DNA of 64,000 bases from Roseitalea sp. (GCA_017642895.1 JAEPON010000003.1:248001-312000), one strand, 5' to 3'. Numbered from the stretch's first letter, positions 30,614-40,276 are shown. Translations and numbers: made by a program. The notes: generated by a model from the sequence alone, not told the origin.

Positions 30614-30817
30614 TTACGGCTGCGGATCGGGCGATCCGGACGGCACATCGTCGTCCTCATCGTCGCGCCCGGGGATCACATAGGCGCCCGACAGCCAGCG
30701 GTTGAGGTCGATATTCTTGCAGCGCGTCGAGCAGAACGGATAGGTTTCGCGCGCCGACGGCTTGCCGCATTCGGGGCATTTGCGCTTCGGGCGCAGCGGC
30801 TCGACCGTCGCCGGCAT
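30614..30817 (-). CDS. yacG: DNA gyrase inhibitor YacG (zinc ribbon)
   Basis: Small zinc-binding protein that inhibits DNA gyrase by binding GyrB. The 67-residue product has the four-cysteine zinc site Cys14-x2-Cys17 and Cys29-x3-Cys33, followed by the conserved [14 protein letters not shown]. The acidic tail (DDEDDD) is common in alphaproteobacterial copies. It is 3 bases downstream of maf; the maf-yacG pair is standard in this lineage. Confidence 0.93.
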   Translation of the reverse strand: MPATVEPLRPKRKCPECGKPSARETYPFCSTRCKNIDLNRWLSGAYVIPGRDDEDDDVPSGSPDPQP

Positions 30818-30820
30818 CGT

Positions 30821-31468
30821 TCAGACGCCCCCCGACAGCCAGTTGAAATGCACCCGGTAGCCCTCACCGGTCAGAAGCGCCACCGTTTCGGCGAGCGGCA
30901 GGCCGACCACATTGGTGTACGAGCCGACCAGCTTGACGACGAACGTGCCGGCGAAGCCCTGGATGGCATAGCCTCCCGCCTTGCCCTTCCATTCGCCCGA
31001 CGCCAGATAGCTCTCAAGCTCCTCCCGGGTCAGCCGCTTGAAGCGCACTCTGGTTTCAACGACGCGCTGGCGCAACTGGCCCTTGGGCGAGACCAGCGCC
31101 AGCCCGGTGTAGACGCGGTGCGCCCGGCCCGACAGCATGCGCAGGCATTGCGAGGCCTCGTCCAGCAATTCGGCCTTGGGCATGATCTGGCTGCCGACCG
31201 CGACCACCGTGTCGGCGGCGATGACATGGGGCGCCGCGCCGCGCTCGTCCTCGGGCAGAGCAGCACGCTCGTCATCGACAATGGCGCGCGCGCGCTCGGC
31301 CTTTTCGCCCGAAAGACGGCGGGCGAGCGAACGCGGGTGCTCGGACTTGAAGGGCGTTTCGTCGATGTTGGCCGGCAGCAGCCGGTCCGGCTCGATGCCG
31401 GCCTGGGCCAGAAGTTCCACGCGCCGCGGCGAGCCCGAGGCCAGAACCAGTGTCTGCGGCGCATTCAT
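30821..31468 (-). CDS. maf: Maf family nucleoside triphosphate pyrophosphatase
   Basis: House-cleaning enzyme that hydrolyses non-canonical or modified NTPs. The N-terminal motif [16 protein letters not shown] binds the phosphate. Further motifs are [34 protein letters not shown] and GYAIQGFAG, in the usual order. The length of 215 aa fits. It lies 11 bases downstream of infA and 3 bases upstream of yacG, forming a compact infA-maf-yacG operon. Confidence 0.95.
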   Translation of the reverse strand: MNAPQTLVLASGSPRRVELLAQAGIEPDRLLPANIDETPFKSEHPRSLARRLSGEKAERARAIVDDERAALPEDERGAAPHVIAADTVVAVGSQIMPKAELLDEASQCLRMLSGRAHRVYTGLALVSPKGQLRQRVVETRVRFKRLTREELESYLASGEWKGKAGGYAIQGFAGTFVVKLVGSYTNVVGLPLAETVALLTGEGYRVHFNWLSGGV

Positions 31469-31479
31469 GGCAGGTCTTG

Positions 31480-31698
31480 TTACTTGAAGCGGTAGGTGAT
31501 GCGGCCCTTGGTTAGGTCATAGGGCGTCATTTCGACAAGCACCTTGTCGCCGGTCAGAACGCGAATGCGGTTCTTGCGCATCTTGCCGGCGGTGTGCGCG
31601 ATGATTTCGTGTTCGTTTTCCAACTGTACGCGGAAGGTGGCGTTGGGCAAAAGCTCCGTAACGACACCGGGAAACTCCAAAAGTTCTTCTTTCGCCAT
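31480..31698 (-). CDS. infA: Translation initiation factor IF-1
   Basis: OB-fold protein that binds the 30S A site during initiation. The 72-residue sequence is a near-perfect bacterial IF-1 ([20 protein letters not shown]..., [33 protein letters not shown]). It is the first gene of the infA-maf-yacG unit. In rhizobial relatives the genes upstream are a low-molecular-weight phosphatase and UPF0262; here an accessory block separates it from UPF0262 by 4.6 kb. Confidence 0.98.
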   Translation of the reverse strand: MAKEELLEFPGVVTELLPNATFRVQLENEHEIIAHTAGKMRKNRIRVLTGDKVLVEMTPYDLTKGRITYRFK

Positions 31699-31839
31699 GC
31701 GATCCTGTTCGATCCCTGTTGATGGGGCTGGAGGGAAATGTCCCGGCTAGCGCCGGAACCCAGCCGCCCGGATGGGCGGGTCTTTAGCGCAAAGATGGGG
31801 GTTTGAACAGCGGCTTTGAAGGGGCAAACGCCCGGCGTT

Positions 31840-32244
31840 TCAGTCGGCTGCGCGCCGATCCCCGTCGGCATGATCGCGACGGACGACCGCGAACCGGCCA
31901 TGGGCCGCGCACAAGGCGACCTCGGCGGCGATCGCGACCAGGATGCCCGGGCCGGCATGACCGCGCCACAATTCGAGCATGCCGAGCAGCGCCATGCTGC
32001 CCATGCTTGCCAGGACGGCCAGTGAGACCACGCCGCGCACCTCTGTGCTGTGCGTGTTGCGGGCGGCAAAACACAGCACCGCCAGCCCCAGAAACAGGAA
32101 CGCTGCCCGCTTGGCCAGGAAATCGCTGACCGTGTTGCCGGCAAGCCCGAACAGCCAGTAGATGAGTTGCGGCACGAAGATCAGCACAAGGCACAGCGCC
32201 AGGAAGATCAAAGCGGTCAGCGAGCTGGTCAGGCGGTAGGACAT
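31840..32244 (-). CDS. Small integral membrane protein, unknown function
   Basis: The open frame starts far upstream, but the ATG at 32244 (MSYRLTSSLTALIFLALCL) with a nearby GAGG is the likely start, giving 134 aa. Four hydrophobic segments are visible: LTALIFLALCLVLIFVPQLIYW, AAFLFLGLAVLCFAA, VVSLAVLASMGSMALLGML and ILVAIAAEVALCAA. I do not recognise the family. It is transcribed divergently from the AraC-type gene, with 85 bases between the starts, so the regulator may control it. Confidence 0.65.
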   Translation of the reverse strand: MSYRLTSSLTALIFLALCLVLIFVPQLIYWLFGLAGNTVSDFLAKRAAFLFLGLAVLCFAARNTHSTEVRGVVSLAVLASMGSMALLGMLELWRGHAGPGILVAIAAEVALCAAHGRFAVVRRDHADGDRRAAD

Positions 32245-32329
32245 GGGCAGGGCCTCAAACTGGCGGAAGAGGCGCGGCGGTCCAACCCGGACGCACCGCG
32301 CCGGCGCGCACATCAAGGCGGAGCATTCA

Positions 32330-33274
32330 ATGGCGGCGCGGCAGATGTTCAACGGACGGCGATTGGCGGCAGGCCTGGAAAACTGCCTGGTCATTCCGCA
32401 CGACCTGCATACGTTCGACGACGCACATCTGGTCATGCAGGCGGGCCAAGCCGCCATATTTCACAAGCTTCTGAAGACCGGCCATCTTGGTTTGGAGTTC
32501 TATAACGACCTGCCGTGCCTTTGCTTTGTGATGCGCGGCACAGAGACCTTCCTTGCTCCCGATGGCCGGGAGATCATCATCAGGGCCGGTGAAATGATCC
32601 TGCTTTCGCGCCGGACATTCATGGTTTCGGACTTTACCGCCAATGCCGGCCCGCTCGAGGCGTTCCTGTTTTTCTTCGACGGTCCGACCATCGCCGGATT
32701 TCGCCGGCAGGGCTTTGCCCGCGCGTCGGATCGGCCGGCGACCGCCGGTGCCTACAAGATCGGCGCGCAGGACAGCCTGACGGCGTTCATGCAGGCGCTG
32801 CACGGCGTCTATCGGGGCTTGCCGGACAATGGCCCGTTGCTGCGGATCAAGCTGACCGAGCTGTTGCACCTGATCGCGGCATTGGACAGGCCGGCGCGCC
32901 TTGCCGCCTTTCTGGACGAGAACATTGCCGGTTCCGGCCGTCGCAACATTCGCCACCTGCTGCGCGAGCACGACGCGAGCAAGCTGACGGTCGCGCAGTT
33001 CGCCCGGCTTTCGGGGCGCTCGGTCTCCGCGTTCAACCGCGAATTCAAACGCCAGTTCGGCCAGCCGCCCAGCCAGTGGCTGGCCGCCGATCGCCTCGAA
33101 CGCGCCCGGCAGGCGGTTCTGGAGACCGAAACATCGGTCACCGAAATCGGGCTCGATGCCGGCTATCGCAGCACCTCGCACTTCATCGCCCAGTTCAAAC
33201 GCCGGTTCGGAACCACGCCCAAACAGTTGCGGCTCAAGAATGACTGGCGTTCCCCGGTCGGCGCTGCCCGGTAG
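32330..33274 (+). CDS. AraC family transcriptional regulator
   Basis: DNA-binding activator or repressor. The start at 32330 (MAARQMFNG) has GGCGGAG upstream; the frame extends to 32243. The 314-residue protein has an N-terminal cupin-like sensor part (about 30-130) and a C-terminal AraC double helix-turn-helix (about 215-305) with the family pattern GRSVSAFNREFKRQFGQPPSQW, SVTEIGLDAGYRSTSHFIAQFKRRFGTTPKQLR. The inducer is unknown. It is divergent from the small membrane protein at 31840-32244. Confidence 0.9.
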   Translation: MAARQMFNGRRLAAGLENCLVIPHDLHTFDDAHLVMQAGQAAIFHKLLKTGHLGLEFYNDLPCLCFVMRGTETFLAPDGREIIIRAGEMILLSRRTFMVSDFTANAGPLEAFLFFFDGPTIAGFRRQGFARASDRPATAGAYKIGAQDSLTAFMQALHGVYRGLPDNGPLLRIKLTELLHLIAALDRPARLAAFLDENIAGSGRRNIRHLLREHDASKLTVAQFARLSGRSVSAFNREFKRQFGQPPSQWLAADRLERARQAVLETETSVTEIGLDAGYRSTSHFIAQFKRRFGTTPKQLRLKNDWRSPVGAAR

Positions 33275-33341
33275 TCCCCACCTGTTGGTCGCGCTGGCAA
33301 GGCGCTTGCCGGCCGGTGTTTCAGCGACCTACCATGTCCGC

Positions 33342-33935
33342 ATGCTGATCAAGCGCGATGTGCTGGACCGTATCGTCACCGGCGAGGTCGATTGTGCGTT
33401 CCGGAGTTGGAAACGGCCGACCGTTAGGGCGGGCGGCCGCCTGCGGACCGCGGTCGGTGAATTGGCGATCAACGATGTTTCCGCCGTCGATGCCGACACC
33501 CTGACAGACGAGGACGCCGGGAAGGCCGGCTATCCGTCCGTCGATGCCCTCAAGGCCGATCTTCCCACCGGGCCGGACCGGAACCTCTACCGCATCGCGC
33601 TGCGCTATCGGGGCGCCGATGCGCGTGTGGCGTTGCGCGACGATGACGAGATGCCGGACCATGCCTGCGCGGCTTTGCTCGACGAGCTCGCACACATGGA
33701 CGCCCGCGCCAAAATCCCGCAATCATCGCTGGTCACGCTCTCGCTGATCAAGCGCCGGCCGGAGCGGCCGGCGGTCGAACTGGCCGCCGAGATCGGCATG
33801 GACAAGCTGCCCTTCAAACGCCATGTCCGCCGCCTGAAGGAGCGCGGCCTGACCGAAAGCATGGCGGTCGGATACCGGCTCTCGCCCCGCGGCGAACGGC
33901 TGCTGGCCTTTGCCGGCGGAAAAGGCGGAGGCTGA
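33342..33935 (+). CDS. ASCH-domain protein with C-terminal helix-turn-helix-like region
   Basis: The frame opens within the end of the AraC gene, but the ATG at 33342 (MLIKRDVLDRIVTGEVDCAFRSW) gives a natural N-terminus and 197 aa. Residues about 1-75 resemble an ASCH domain, a PUA-like RNA/nucleic-acid-binding fold (DRIVTGEVDCAFRSWKRPTVRAGGRLRTAVG, then AINDVSAVDADTL). The last ~75 residues (ELAAEIGMDKLPFKRHVRRLKERGLTESMAVGYRLSPRGERLL) look like a winged helix, as in a regulator or a protein measuring nucleic acids. The function is unknown. It lies 67 bases after the AraC gene. Confidence 0.65.
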   Translation: MLIKRDVLDRIVTGEVDCAFRSWKRPTVRAGGRLRTAVGELAINDVSAVDADTLTDEDAGKAGYPSVDALKADLPTGPDRNLYRIALRYRGADARVALRDDDEMPDHACAALLDELAHMDARAKIPQSSLVTLSLIKRRPERPAVELAAEIGMDKLPFKRHVRRLKERGLTESMAVGYRLSPRGERLLAFAGGKGGG

Positions 33936-33967
33936 CCGGGACCTGCCTCCGGCGTCACCGGCCGCCA

Positions 33968-34168
33968 TCAACCGGCCCGGCGGCGCAGCAGCTTCGGCTT
34001 CCACATCAAAAGGCCCGAAATGCCGATGGCCGGGATCACGACAAAGCGAAGCACGGCTTCGAACGCGACGATTGATTGCAGCGTCGGCGAATAGATGAAG
34101 GCGGCAATGGCGACCCCGGCGGCCAGGTGGAGATAACGCAGGATCGAGCGTGTCGTCGACGGGCGCAT
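33968..34168 (-). CDS. Small two-helix membrane protein
   Basis: A 66-residue product starting MRPSTTRSILRYLHLAAG, with two hydrophobic segments (LAAGVAIAAFIYSPTL and FVVIPAIGISGLLMW) and a basic tail (KPKLLRRRAG). I do not recognise a family. It is divergent from the TetR gene, with the double palindrome of 34204-34244 between them, so it is likely a target of that regulator. The open frame runs further upstream, through the operator, which argues for this later start. Confidence 0.55.
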   Translation of the reverse strand: MRPSTTRSILRYLHLAAGVAIAAFIYSPTLQSIVAFEAVLRFVVIPAIGISGLLMWKPKLLRRRAG

Positions 34169-34203
34169 GGCAAACCCCTTGAACGCGATGGCGGATGGCT
34201 GTT

Positions 34204-34244
34204 TATTGACAGTGTCAATATCATATATATGGACACTGTCAATA
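34204..34244. promoter_or_regulatory. Double palindromic operator between the TetR gene and the small membrane gene
   Basis: Two 17-bp palindromes. The first, TATTGACAGTGTCAATA (34204-34220), is perfect, with 8-bp arms around a central G. The second (34228-34244) is the same with one mismatch. Together they form a larger inverted repeat with perfect 13-bp arms (34204-34216 and 34232-34244). TTGACA occurs in both and may serve as -35 on either strand; the spacer is AT-only but for two bases. The array ends on the TetR start codon. This is the classical look of an autoregulatory TetR operator. Confidence 0.75.
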
Positions 34245-34864
34245 TGACCGTTGAGAAAGCCGCCTATCACCATGGCGATCTGCGCGCGAAGCTGATCGAT
34301 GCGGCGATCGATTGCGTCGAGACCGATGGCGTGTCCAAACTCAGCCTGCGCAAGATCGCCGGGCAGTTGGGTGTCAGCCACAACGCGCCCTACATGCACT
34401 TTGCCAGCAAGGATGCCCTGCTCGATGCGGTGGTCGCCGCGGGGTTTGGCAAGTTGCGCACGAACATCGCCGACGCGGGCGGTCAGCACACGCTAACCCG
34501 ATCCGACTGGAGCGGCAGGGTGAAGGCAGGGTTTGCGGCCTATATCGCCTTTGCCCGGGAACGGCCCGGCCTTTACGCCCTCATGCACATTCCAAGATCG
34601 AAGGCAGATTCCGAAGCCGGCACAAGCGACGCCAACCAGGCCGGCCGGGCGACGCTTGCAAGCCTGGCCGCCACCCTTGAGGCCGGACAGCGGCTGGGGA
34701 AGGTCAGACCCGGCGACACGAGCGAAATGGCGCTCTGGGTCTGGGCAACGCTGCACGGCCTGTCGTCGCTGACGCTGGATCAGCGCTCGGCGTTTGGCGG
34801 GCGGACGCCGCTTGCGGTGTCCGAGGCCGTGCTCGATCATCTGATCCGGGCCCTGGCCGACTGA
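34244..34864 (+). CDS. TetR/AcrR family transcriptional regulator
   Basis: Repressor with an N-terminal helix-turn-helix. I chose the ATG at 34244 (MTVEKAAYHHGDLRAKL), giving 206 aa; an ATG at 34229 lies inside the operator. The DNA-binding part is KLSLRKIAGQLGVSHNAPYMHFASKDALLDAV (about residues 30-62), with the TetR pattern. The ligand domain follows (WSGRVKAGFAAYIAFARERPGLYALM, a WHG-type C-terminal domain). A start at 34244 leaves almost no 5' leader after the operator, so translation may be leaderless. The MFS exporter downstream and the divergent small membrane protein are likely targets. Confidence 0.9.
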   Translation: MTVEKAAYHHGDLRAKLIDAAIDCVETDGVSKLSLRKIAGQLGVSHNAPYMHFASKDALLDAVVAAGFGKLRTNIADAGGQHTLTRSDWSGRVKAGFAAYIAFARERPGLYALMHIPRSKADSEAGTSDANQAGRATLASLAATLEAGQRLGKVRPGDTSEMALWVWATLHGLSSLTLDQRSAFGGRTPLAVSEAVLDHLIRALAD

Positions 34865-35120
34865 CCACCGGGCGTGGTCGCCCGAGCGTCAATCCTCGGC
34901 TACCGGATCTCGCCGCCCGGCGAACGGCCGCCGGCTTTTGCAGCCAGCAAACGCGGGGTCAGGTGCGGCTTGCACTGTGTGTTGGCAGGAGCCTGGCGCA
35001 AAGACGGCGATTTCCTTTGCACTGCCCGTGGCGCAGGACTAGAACCGGCATCGCAGCGGCCGTTTGGCCCCACGCCCATCCTCTTTGGCCACCTTTTGCA
35101 TCTGCTTGAAGGAGCACGGC

Positions 35121-36314
35121 ATGCTCAGAATCGCGCTCGTGCTCGGGCTTTTGGCCGCCGTCGGCCCATTCGCCATCGACATGTATCTGCCGGCCCTGCC
35201 GGCGATCGCCGATGATCTGGGCTCGTCGGTCGCCGCGACGCAGACAACGCTCACCGCGTTTTTCATCGCATTCGGCGTCTCGCAGCTCGTCTACGGCCCG
35301 TGGGCCGACCAGGCCGGCCGCAAGCCGCCGCTTTACGCGGGGCTGTTGATCTTCATTGCCGGTTCGGTCGGTTGCATGGTTTCGCCCTCGGTCGAATGGC
35401 TGACCGCATCACGCTTTTTGCAGGGCATGGGTGGCGCGGTCGTCATGGTGGTACCGCGCGCCATCATCCGCGACCTGCACACAGGAGAGGCGGCAACACG
35501 CCTGATGGCGGCGATCATGCTGGTGATTTCGGTGTCGCCGATGCTGGCGCCGCTCGCCGGCAGCCTTTTGATCCTGGTCTCCGGCTGGCGGATGATCTTC
35601 CTCGTTCTGTGCGCGGCGGCCGTGGTCAGCCTTCTGATGACACGCTTCGTGCTCGACGAGACGCTCAAGCCGGAACAGCGCGTGCCCGTGAACGTCAAAT
35701 CGCTGCTCGCCGGCGCACGCACGCTCCTGACCGACACCACCTTCATGGGACTGACCTTCATCGGTGGCTTCGGCATGGCGAGCTTCTTCGTCTTCATCGC
35801 CAGCGCCGCCTTCGTCTATACCGGCCAGTTCGGCCTGACCGAAGTCGGCTTCAGCCTGGCCTTTGCCGTCAACGCCATCGGCTTTTTCGCCGCCTCGCAA
35901 CTGGCCGCGCCGCTCGGCGCCCGCATCGGCATGGCGCGCATGGTGGCGCTGGCGACCGCCGGCTTCGCCGCCACCACGGTGATCCTCTTTATCATCGTGT
36001 TGGCCGGCCATGTCTCGCTCGCGCTGCTGGTCGGCATGCTGTTTTGCGCCAACGCCTTCATGGGTCTGGTGATCCCGTCTACCATGGTGATGGCGCTCGA
36101 CGATCATGGCGAGATCGCCGGCCTTGCCTCGTCGCTCGGCGGCACGCTGCAAATGGTGGCCGGCGGCGTGATGATCATGCTGGCCGCCCCGTTTTTCGAC
36201 GGCACGGCCCTGCCGATGGTTGGCGCGATCGCGTTGTGCGGCGTGATCGCCTTTGTGATCGCGCGGCTGGTTCTTGCACGCATCGGAACGGGCTCGGCGC
36301 CCATGCCCACGTGA
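35121..36314 (+). CDS. Bcr/CflA family drug:proton exporter (MFS)
   Basis: Twelve-helix inner-membrane exporter. The ATG at 35121 has GAAGGAG upstream and gives 397 aa. Family signatures: the first helix with FAIDMYLPALPAIADDLGSS, the loop motif GPWADQAGRKPPLYAG between helices 2 and 3, and SRFLQGMGGAVVMVVPRAIIRDL in helix 4, as in Bcr/CflA. It follows the TetR gene by 256 bases, in the same direction, which suggests TetR-controlled efflux, though the gap is long enough to hold another promoter. The substrate is unknown. Confidence 0.92.
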   Translation: MLRIALVLGLLAAVGPFAIDMYLPALPAIADDLGSSVAATQTTLTAFFIAFGVSQLVYGPWADQAGRKPPLYAGLLIFIAGSVGCMVSPSVEWLTASRFLQGMGGAVVMVVPRAIIRDLHTGEAATRLMAAIMLVISVSPMLAPLAGSLLILVSGWRMIFLVLCAAAVVSLLMTRFVLDETLKPEQRVPVNVKSLLAGARTLLTDTTFMGLTFIGGFGMASFFVFIASAAFVYTGQFGLTEVGFSLAFAVNAIGFFAASQLAAPLGARIGMARMVALATAGFAATTVILFIIVLAGHVSLALLVGMLFCANAFMGLVIPSTMVMALDDHGEIAGLASSLGGTLQMVAGGVMIMLAAPFFDGTALPMVGAIALCGVIAFVIARLVLARIGTGSAPMPT

Positions 36315-36337
36315 TCAGATGACGGAGAACTGCGCCC

Positions 36338-36829
36338 TCAGCCCTTCCAGTGCAGCACGCAAACCAGCGTGAACAGGCGCCGGGCCGTGTCGAAATCGAT
36401 GGCGATCTTGCCGTCGAGCCGGTCCATCAGCGTTTCCGAGCCGTCATTGTGTACACCGCGCCGAGCCATGTCGATCGTCTCGATCTGGCTCGTCGTCGCG
36501 CTCTTGATCGCCTCGTAATAGCTCTCGCAGATCATGTAATAGTCCTTGACGATCTTGCGGAACGGGCCGAGCGACAGGATGTGGGTGGCGACCTCCTCGC
36601 CGCCCTCGCGCCTGACGGCGAAGACCAGCTTGCCCTCGATCACCGACAGATGCAGCGCATAGGGCCCGGCACCCTCGTCGCCGACCGGCTTGAACCGGTT
36701 CTCCTCGATAAGGTCGAAGATGGCAACGGCGCGCTCATGCTCCACATCAGGCGTCGAACGGCCGATGGAATCGTCCAGCGTCAGGTCGCTCAGCCGGTCG
36801 TCCGGTCCGAATTCGGCCTCATCCGCCAT
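36338..36829 (-). CDS. UPF0262 family protein
   Basis: Conserved alphaproteobacterial protein of unknown biochemical function. The 163-residue sequence carries the family blocks [59 protein letters not shown] and [19 protein letters not shown] almost unchanged. It overlaps the end of hisD by 11 nt and is probably translated with it, as in other rhizobia. Downstream comes the convergent MFS gene rather than the usual phosphatase and infA. Confidence 0.95.
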   Translation of the reverse strand: MADEAEFGPDDRLSDLTLDDSIGRSTPDVEHERAVAIFDLIEENRFKPVGDEGAGPYALHLSVIEGKLVFAVRREGGEEVATHILSLGPFRKIVKDYYMICESYYEAIKSATTSQIETIDMARRGVHNDGSETLMDRLDGKIAIDFDTARRLFTLVCVLHWKG

Positions 36830-38135
36830 CGGACCCTCCCGGGTTCATGCGGATGGCGACCGAGCGCGCATGGGCCGAAAGCCCCTCGGCCTCGGCGAGG
36901 CGGATCGCGGAGGGACCGAGCGCGCGCAACTGGTCGGGGCCAAGCTTGAGCACCGATGTGCGCTTGACGAAGTCGAGCACCGACAGCCCCGAGGAAAAGC
37001 GCGCAGACCGCGCCGTCGGCAGCACATGGTTGGAGCCGCCCACATAGTCGCCAATCACTTCGGGCGTGTGCCGGCCGACGAAGATCGCGCCCGCATTGGT
37101 GACGCGGTTCGAAAGATCGTCGGCGTTCTCGCAGGCCAGCTCCAGATGTTCGGCGGCGATGCGGTCGATCAGCGAAAGCGCCTCGTCCGAATGTATGTCG
37201 TCGACGATGACGATGCCGCCGAAATCGCGCCAGCTCGCCGCCGCCGTCGCGCCGCGCGGCAACATCGTCAATTGCCGCTCCACCGCGCCGGCCACCGCAT
37301 CGGCGAATTCGGCATCGTCGGTGATCAGGATCGATTGCGCGTTTGCGTCATGCTCGGCCTGGGCCAGAAGGTCGGCGGCGATCCAGTCGGGATCATTGTC
37401 GCCATCGGCGACGACCAGCACTTCGGACGGTCCGGCGATCATGTCGATGCCGACCGTGCCGAAGACGGCCCGCTTGGCCGCGGCGACATAGGCATTGCCC
37501 GGGCCGACGACTTTGGCGACGGGCGCAATCGTCTCGGTGCCATGGGCCAGCGCGGCAACGGCCTGCGCCCCGCCGATCCGGTAGATCTCGGTGACGCCCG
37601 CCAGATCGGCGGCCGCCAGCACCAGCGGGTTGAGCACGCCATCGGGCGACGGCACGACCATGACGATGCGCCCCACGCCGGCGACGACCGCCGGCACGGC
37701 ATTCATCAGGACGGACGAGGGATAGGCCGCCGTGCCGCCGGGCACATAAAGCCCCACCGCCTGGATCGCGGTCCAGCGGCTGCCCAGCGTCACGCCGATC
37801 GCATCCTCATAGATGTCGTCCTTGGGCATCTGCCGTTCATGGTGCGACCGGATGCGGTCGCGCGCCAGTTTGAGCGCGGCCATCGTGTCGGCGTCGATCC
37901 CGGCAGCGGCTTCGGCCACCTCGTCCGCGCCGACACGCATTGGCACCGCATCGAAATCGAGCCGGTCGAACCTTTTCGTCAGCCGCGCGAGCGCTTCGTC
38001 ACCATTTTCGCGCACATCGTCGATGATCGCGCGCACCGTCGCCTCGACATCGGCCGACACCTCCCGTTTCAGCCCCAGAAAGGCGCCGAAACGGGCGTCA
38101 AAATCGCGGTCTGCGCTGTCAAGAAAATGCGGCAC
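36819..38135 (-). CDS. hisD: Histidinol dehydrogenase HisD
   Basis: Zinc enzyme for the last two steps of histidine synthesis (histidinol to histidine, with NAD+). The open frame begins at 38192, but a GTG at 38135 ([16 protein letters not shown]) gives the normal family start and 438 residues, and leaves 17 bases after the upstream gene. Motifs: [71 protein letters not shown], and [20 protein letters not shown]. All are HisD hallmarks, including the zinc-site residues. Confidence 0.96.
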   Translation of the reverse strand: MPHFLDSADRDFDARFGAFLGLKREVSADVEATVRAIIDDVRENGDEALARLTKRFDRLDFDAVPMRVGADEVAEAAAGIDADTMAALKLARDRIRSHHERQMPKDDIYEDAIGVTLGSRWTAIQAVGLYVPGGTAAYPSSVLMNAVPAVVAGVGRIVMVVPSPDGVLNPLVLAAADLAGVTEIYRIGGAQAVAALAHGTETIAPVAKVVGPGNAYVAAAKRAVFGTVGIDMIAGPSEVLVVADGDNDPDWIAADLLAQAEHDANAQSILITDDAEFADAVAGAVERQLTMLPRGATAAASWRDFGGIVIVDDIHSDEALSLIDRIAAEHLELACENADDLSNRVTNAGAIFVGRHTPEVIGDYVGGSNHVLPTARSARFSSGLSVLDFVKRTSVLKLGPDQLRALGPSAIRLAEAEGLSAHARSVAIRMNPGGSDGG

Positions 38136-38152
38136 GGCGAACGGTCCTGTTG

Positions 38153-38590
38153 TCAGCCGGCCGGATGGCGGGGCTTGAAACGCGTCTCCCACGCCGCGCC
38201 CAGATCGGCCATCTGCACTTCGATCACCTCGACGTCGAGCCGGATCGCCGCATCATCGGCGAAAACCAGTTCGATCGTGCCGGCCGGCGCGTCGCCGGGA
38301 TGAAACCGGACCGCCAGCAGCGACAGCGCCTGGCCGTCATCGCCGCGCCTTACGCCGATCGTCTTCACGCCAGCGACGCGGGCAAACGACAGCGCGGTCT
38401 TGCGCCGTTCGTGGGTTTGCGCGCCGCCGACCTTTTCGGCATCCCATGCGAACCGGTTGGCGATGATGGTCAGCCGTTTGGCGGCCGGTGCATAGTCGAT
38501 CAGATCGGGCTTGGTGATCGCGTCCTGCATCTGCGCGGAGATCACCGTCAGATCGGACGCATCCAGCGCCATCAGTTTCAAGCCGTCCAT
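38153..38590 (-). CDS. DUF2948 family protein
   Basis: Conserved alphaproteobacterial protein of unknown function, regularly found between murA and hisD. The 145-residue sequence starts LKLMALDASDLTVISAQMQDA and has the family core RFAWDAEKVGG, RKTALSFARVAGVK and LAVRFHPGDAPAGTIELVFADDAAIRLDVEVIEVQM. No signal peptide or membrane segment is visible. It lies 90 bases after murA and 17 bases before the chosen hisD start, in the same direction. Confidence 0.93.
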   Translation of the reverse strand: MDGLKLMALDASDLTVISAQMQDAITKPDLIDYAPAAKRLTIIANRFAWDAEKVGGAQTHERRKTALSFARVAGVKTIGVRRGDDGQALSLLAVRFHPGDAPAGTIELVFADDAAIRLDVEVIEVQMADLGAAWETRFKPRHPAG

Positions 38591-38680
38591 CGGTCCGTCA
38601 CGCGCCTGCGGGGTCGGGGAAAGGGTTGGATCGACTGCTACGCCTTTCGCTTTCGCGGTGCAACAGGAGCGGCGGCGTAT

Positions 38681-39970
38681 TCAGCCTGAAACGCGGGCGA
38701 TTTCCGCGCCGCAAGCGCCCAGCTTCTCCTCCAGGCGCTCGAAACCACGGTCAAGATGATAGACCCGGTTGACCTGGGTTTCGCCCTCGGCGACGAGACC
38801 GGCAATCACCAGCGACACCGAGGCGCGCAGATCGGTCGCCATCACCGGCGCGCCCTTGAGCACCGGAACGCCGGTCACCGTCGCGGTCTGGCCGCTCAGC
38901 GCAATGTCGGCGCCGAGCCGCGCCAGTTCCTGGACATGCATGAACCGGTTTTCAAAGATCGTCTCGGTGATGTGCGCCGTGCCGCTCGCCTTGGTCATCA
39001 GACCCATGAACTGCGCCTGCAGGTCGGTCGGAAAGCCGGGAAAAGGCTCGGTCGTGATGTCCGCCGCCCGCAGCCCGTTGCCGTTGCGGTAGACGCGCAA
39101 GCCATCCTCCTGCGGCGTGATGTCGATGCCGGCTTCACCCAGAACGTCGATCGCCGCCTGCCAGCTTTTGGCTTCCGCCCCCTTGAGCAACACATCGCCG
39201 CCGGTCATGCCGACAGCCATCGCATAGGTGCCCGTTTCGATCCGGTCGGAAATCACCCGGTGGCGCGCACCCGACAGCGAGGTGACGCCATCGATGGTGA
39301 TGGTGCGGGTGCCGGCGCCGGCGATCTTCGCGCCCATCGCGTTCAGGCATTCGGCAAGGCATACCACTTCCGGCTCGCACGCCGCATTGTCGATCACCGT
39401 CTGGCCCTTGGCGAGCGAAGCGGCCATCAGCGCCACATGGGTCGCGCCGACCGAAACCTTGGGGAACCGGTAATGGCCGCCGGTCAGCCCGCCGCCGGCA
39501 GTTGCATGCACATAGCCGTTTTCGATCTCGATCTGCGCGCCCAGCGCCTCGAGCACCTCGATGAACAGATCGACCGGCCGCGTGCCGATGGCGCAGCCGC
39601 CGGGCAGCGACACGCGCGCCTCGCCCATCCGCGCCAGCAGCGGGCCGATCACCCAGAAGCTGGCACGCATCTTCGAGACAAGTTCATAGGGCGCGGTGAT
39701 ATCGACAATGTCGCGCGCGGTGAAATCGATCGTGCGGGCATAGCCCTGTCCTTCGGCGCGGCGCCTGCCCTTCACCGCGTAATCGACGCCGTGATTGCTC
39801 AGGATGCGGATCAGTTGTTCGACATCGGCCAGATGCGGCACGTTTTCCAGCGTCAGCGTGTCGTCGGTCAGAAGCGAGGCGATCATCAGCGGCAGTGCCG
39901 CGTTCTTGGCGCCCGAAATCGGAATGGTGCCGTTCAGTTCGTGGCCGCCGACGATGCGAATGCTGTCCAT
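38681..39970 (-). CDS. murA: UDP-N-acetylglucosamine 1-carboxyvinyltransferase MurA
   Basis: First committed enzyme of peptidoglycan precursor synthesis, transferring enolpyruvate from PEP to UDP-GlcNAc. I chose the ATG at 39970 ([20 protein letters not shown]), giving 429 aa. The catalytic cysteine is Cys126 in [12 protein letters not shown], so it should be sensitive to fosfomycin-type alkylation. Other motifs: [11 protein letters not shown] at the start and [29 protein letters not shown] near the C-terminus. It lies upstream of DUF2948, the usual rhizobial location outside the dcw cluster. Confidence 0.97.
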   Translation of the reverse strand: MDSIRIVGGHELNGTIPISGAKNAALPLMIASLLTDDTLTLENVPHLADVEQLIRILSNHGVDYAVKGRRRAEGQGYARTIDFTARDIVDITAPYELVSKMRASFWVIGPLLARMGEARVSLPGGCAIGTRPVDLFIEVLEALGAQIEIENGYVHATAGGGLTGGHYRFPKVSVGATHVALMAASLAKGQTVIDNAACEPEVVCLAECLNAMGAKIAGAGTRTITIDGVTSLSGARHRVISDRIETGTYAMAVGMTGGDVLLKGAEAKSWQAAIDVLGEAGIDITPQEDGLRVYRNGNGLRAADITTEPFPGFPTDLQAQFMGLMTKASGTAHITETIFENRFMHVQELARLGADIALSGQTATVTGVPVLKGAPVMATDLRASVSLVIAGLVAEGETQVNRVYHLDRGFERLEEKLGACGAEIARVSG

Positions 39971-40276
39971 CTGGAAACTGGTCCCCTTGCTGCGTGCGCC
40001 CCTGCGCCGGAACCCGCCGGTCCGCGGCATCGGCGCCGTCTAGACGATGATCGGGGCCGGTTCAAGGCAAGCGGCGCGCGGCCACCCCACCGGCGAACGC
40101 CCCACCACGCCCGTCATCCCCGGCAAACACGCTAAACCCGGCCTAAACCAACGATATAGGCGCCGGTTGATAAGCGTTTGGCCGATGGCGCGCGGCGGGC
40201 CGGGCGCTCAAGTGGGACACAGCCGGCCCGAAACGGGTTCGGCCCAAACGCAGACACAAGCAAATGGAGTACCATC

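Noticed and set aside
29036..31495. 819-codon open frame on the plus strand
   Set aside because: It runs through rnpB and then opposite the Gfo/Idh/MocA, yacG and maf genes. The protein is Arg-rich without any domain, so it is a shadow.
31764..31779. Short hairpin (CCGCCC...GGGCGG) upstream of infA
   Set aside because: Six-bp stem with only a weak T stretch on the plus strand, where no gene needs a terminator; on the minus strand, after the small membrane gene, there is no T run.
34874..35215. Open frame with the phrase AGLEPASQ and a minus-strand tRNA-like T arm (GGTTCTAGTCC) near 35035
   Set aside because: This kind of phrase is a known translation artefact of a tRNA T-arm-like sequence. 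No acceptor, D or anticodon stems are found around it, so neither a tRNA nor a protein can be supported; at most it is a tRNA remnant.
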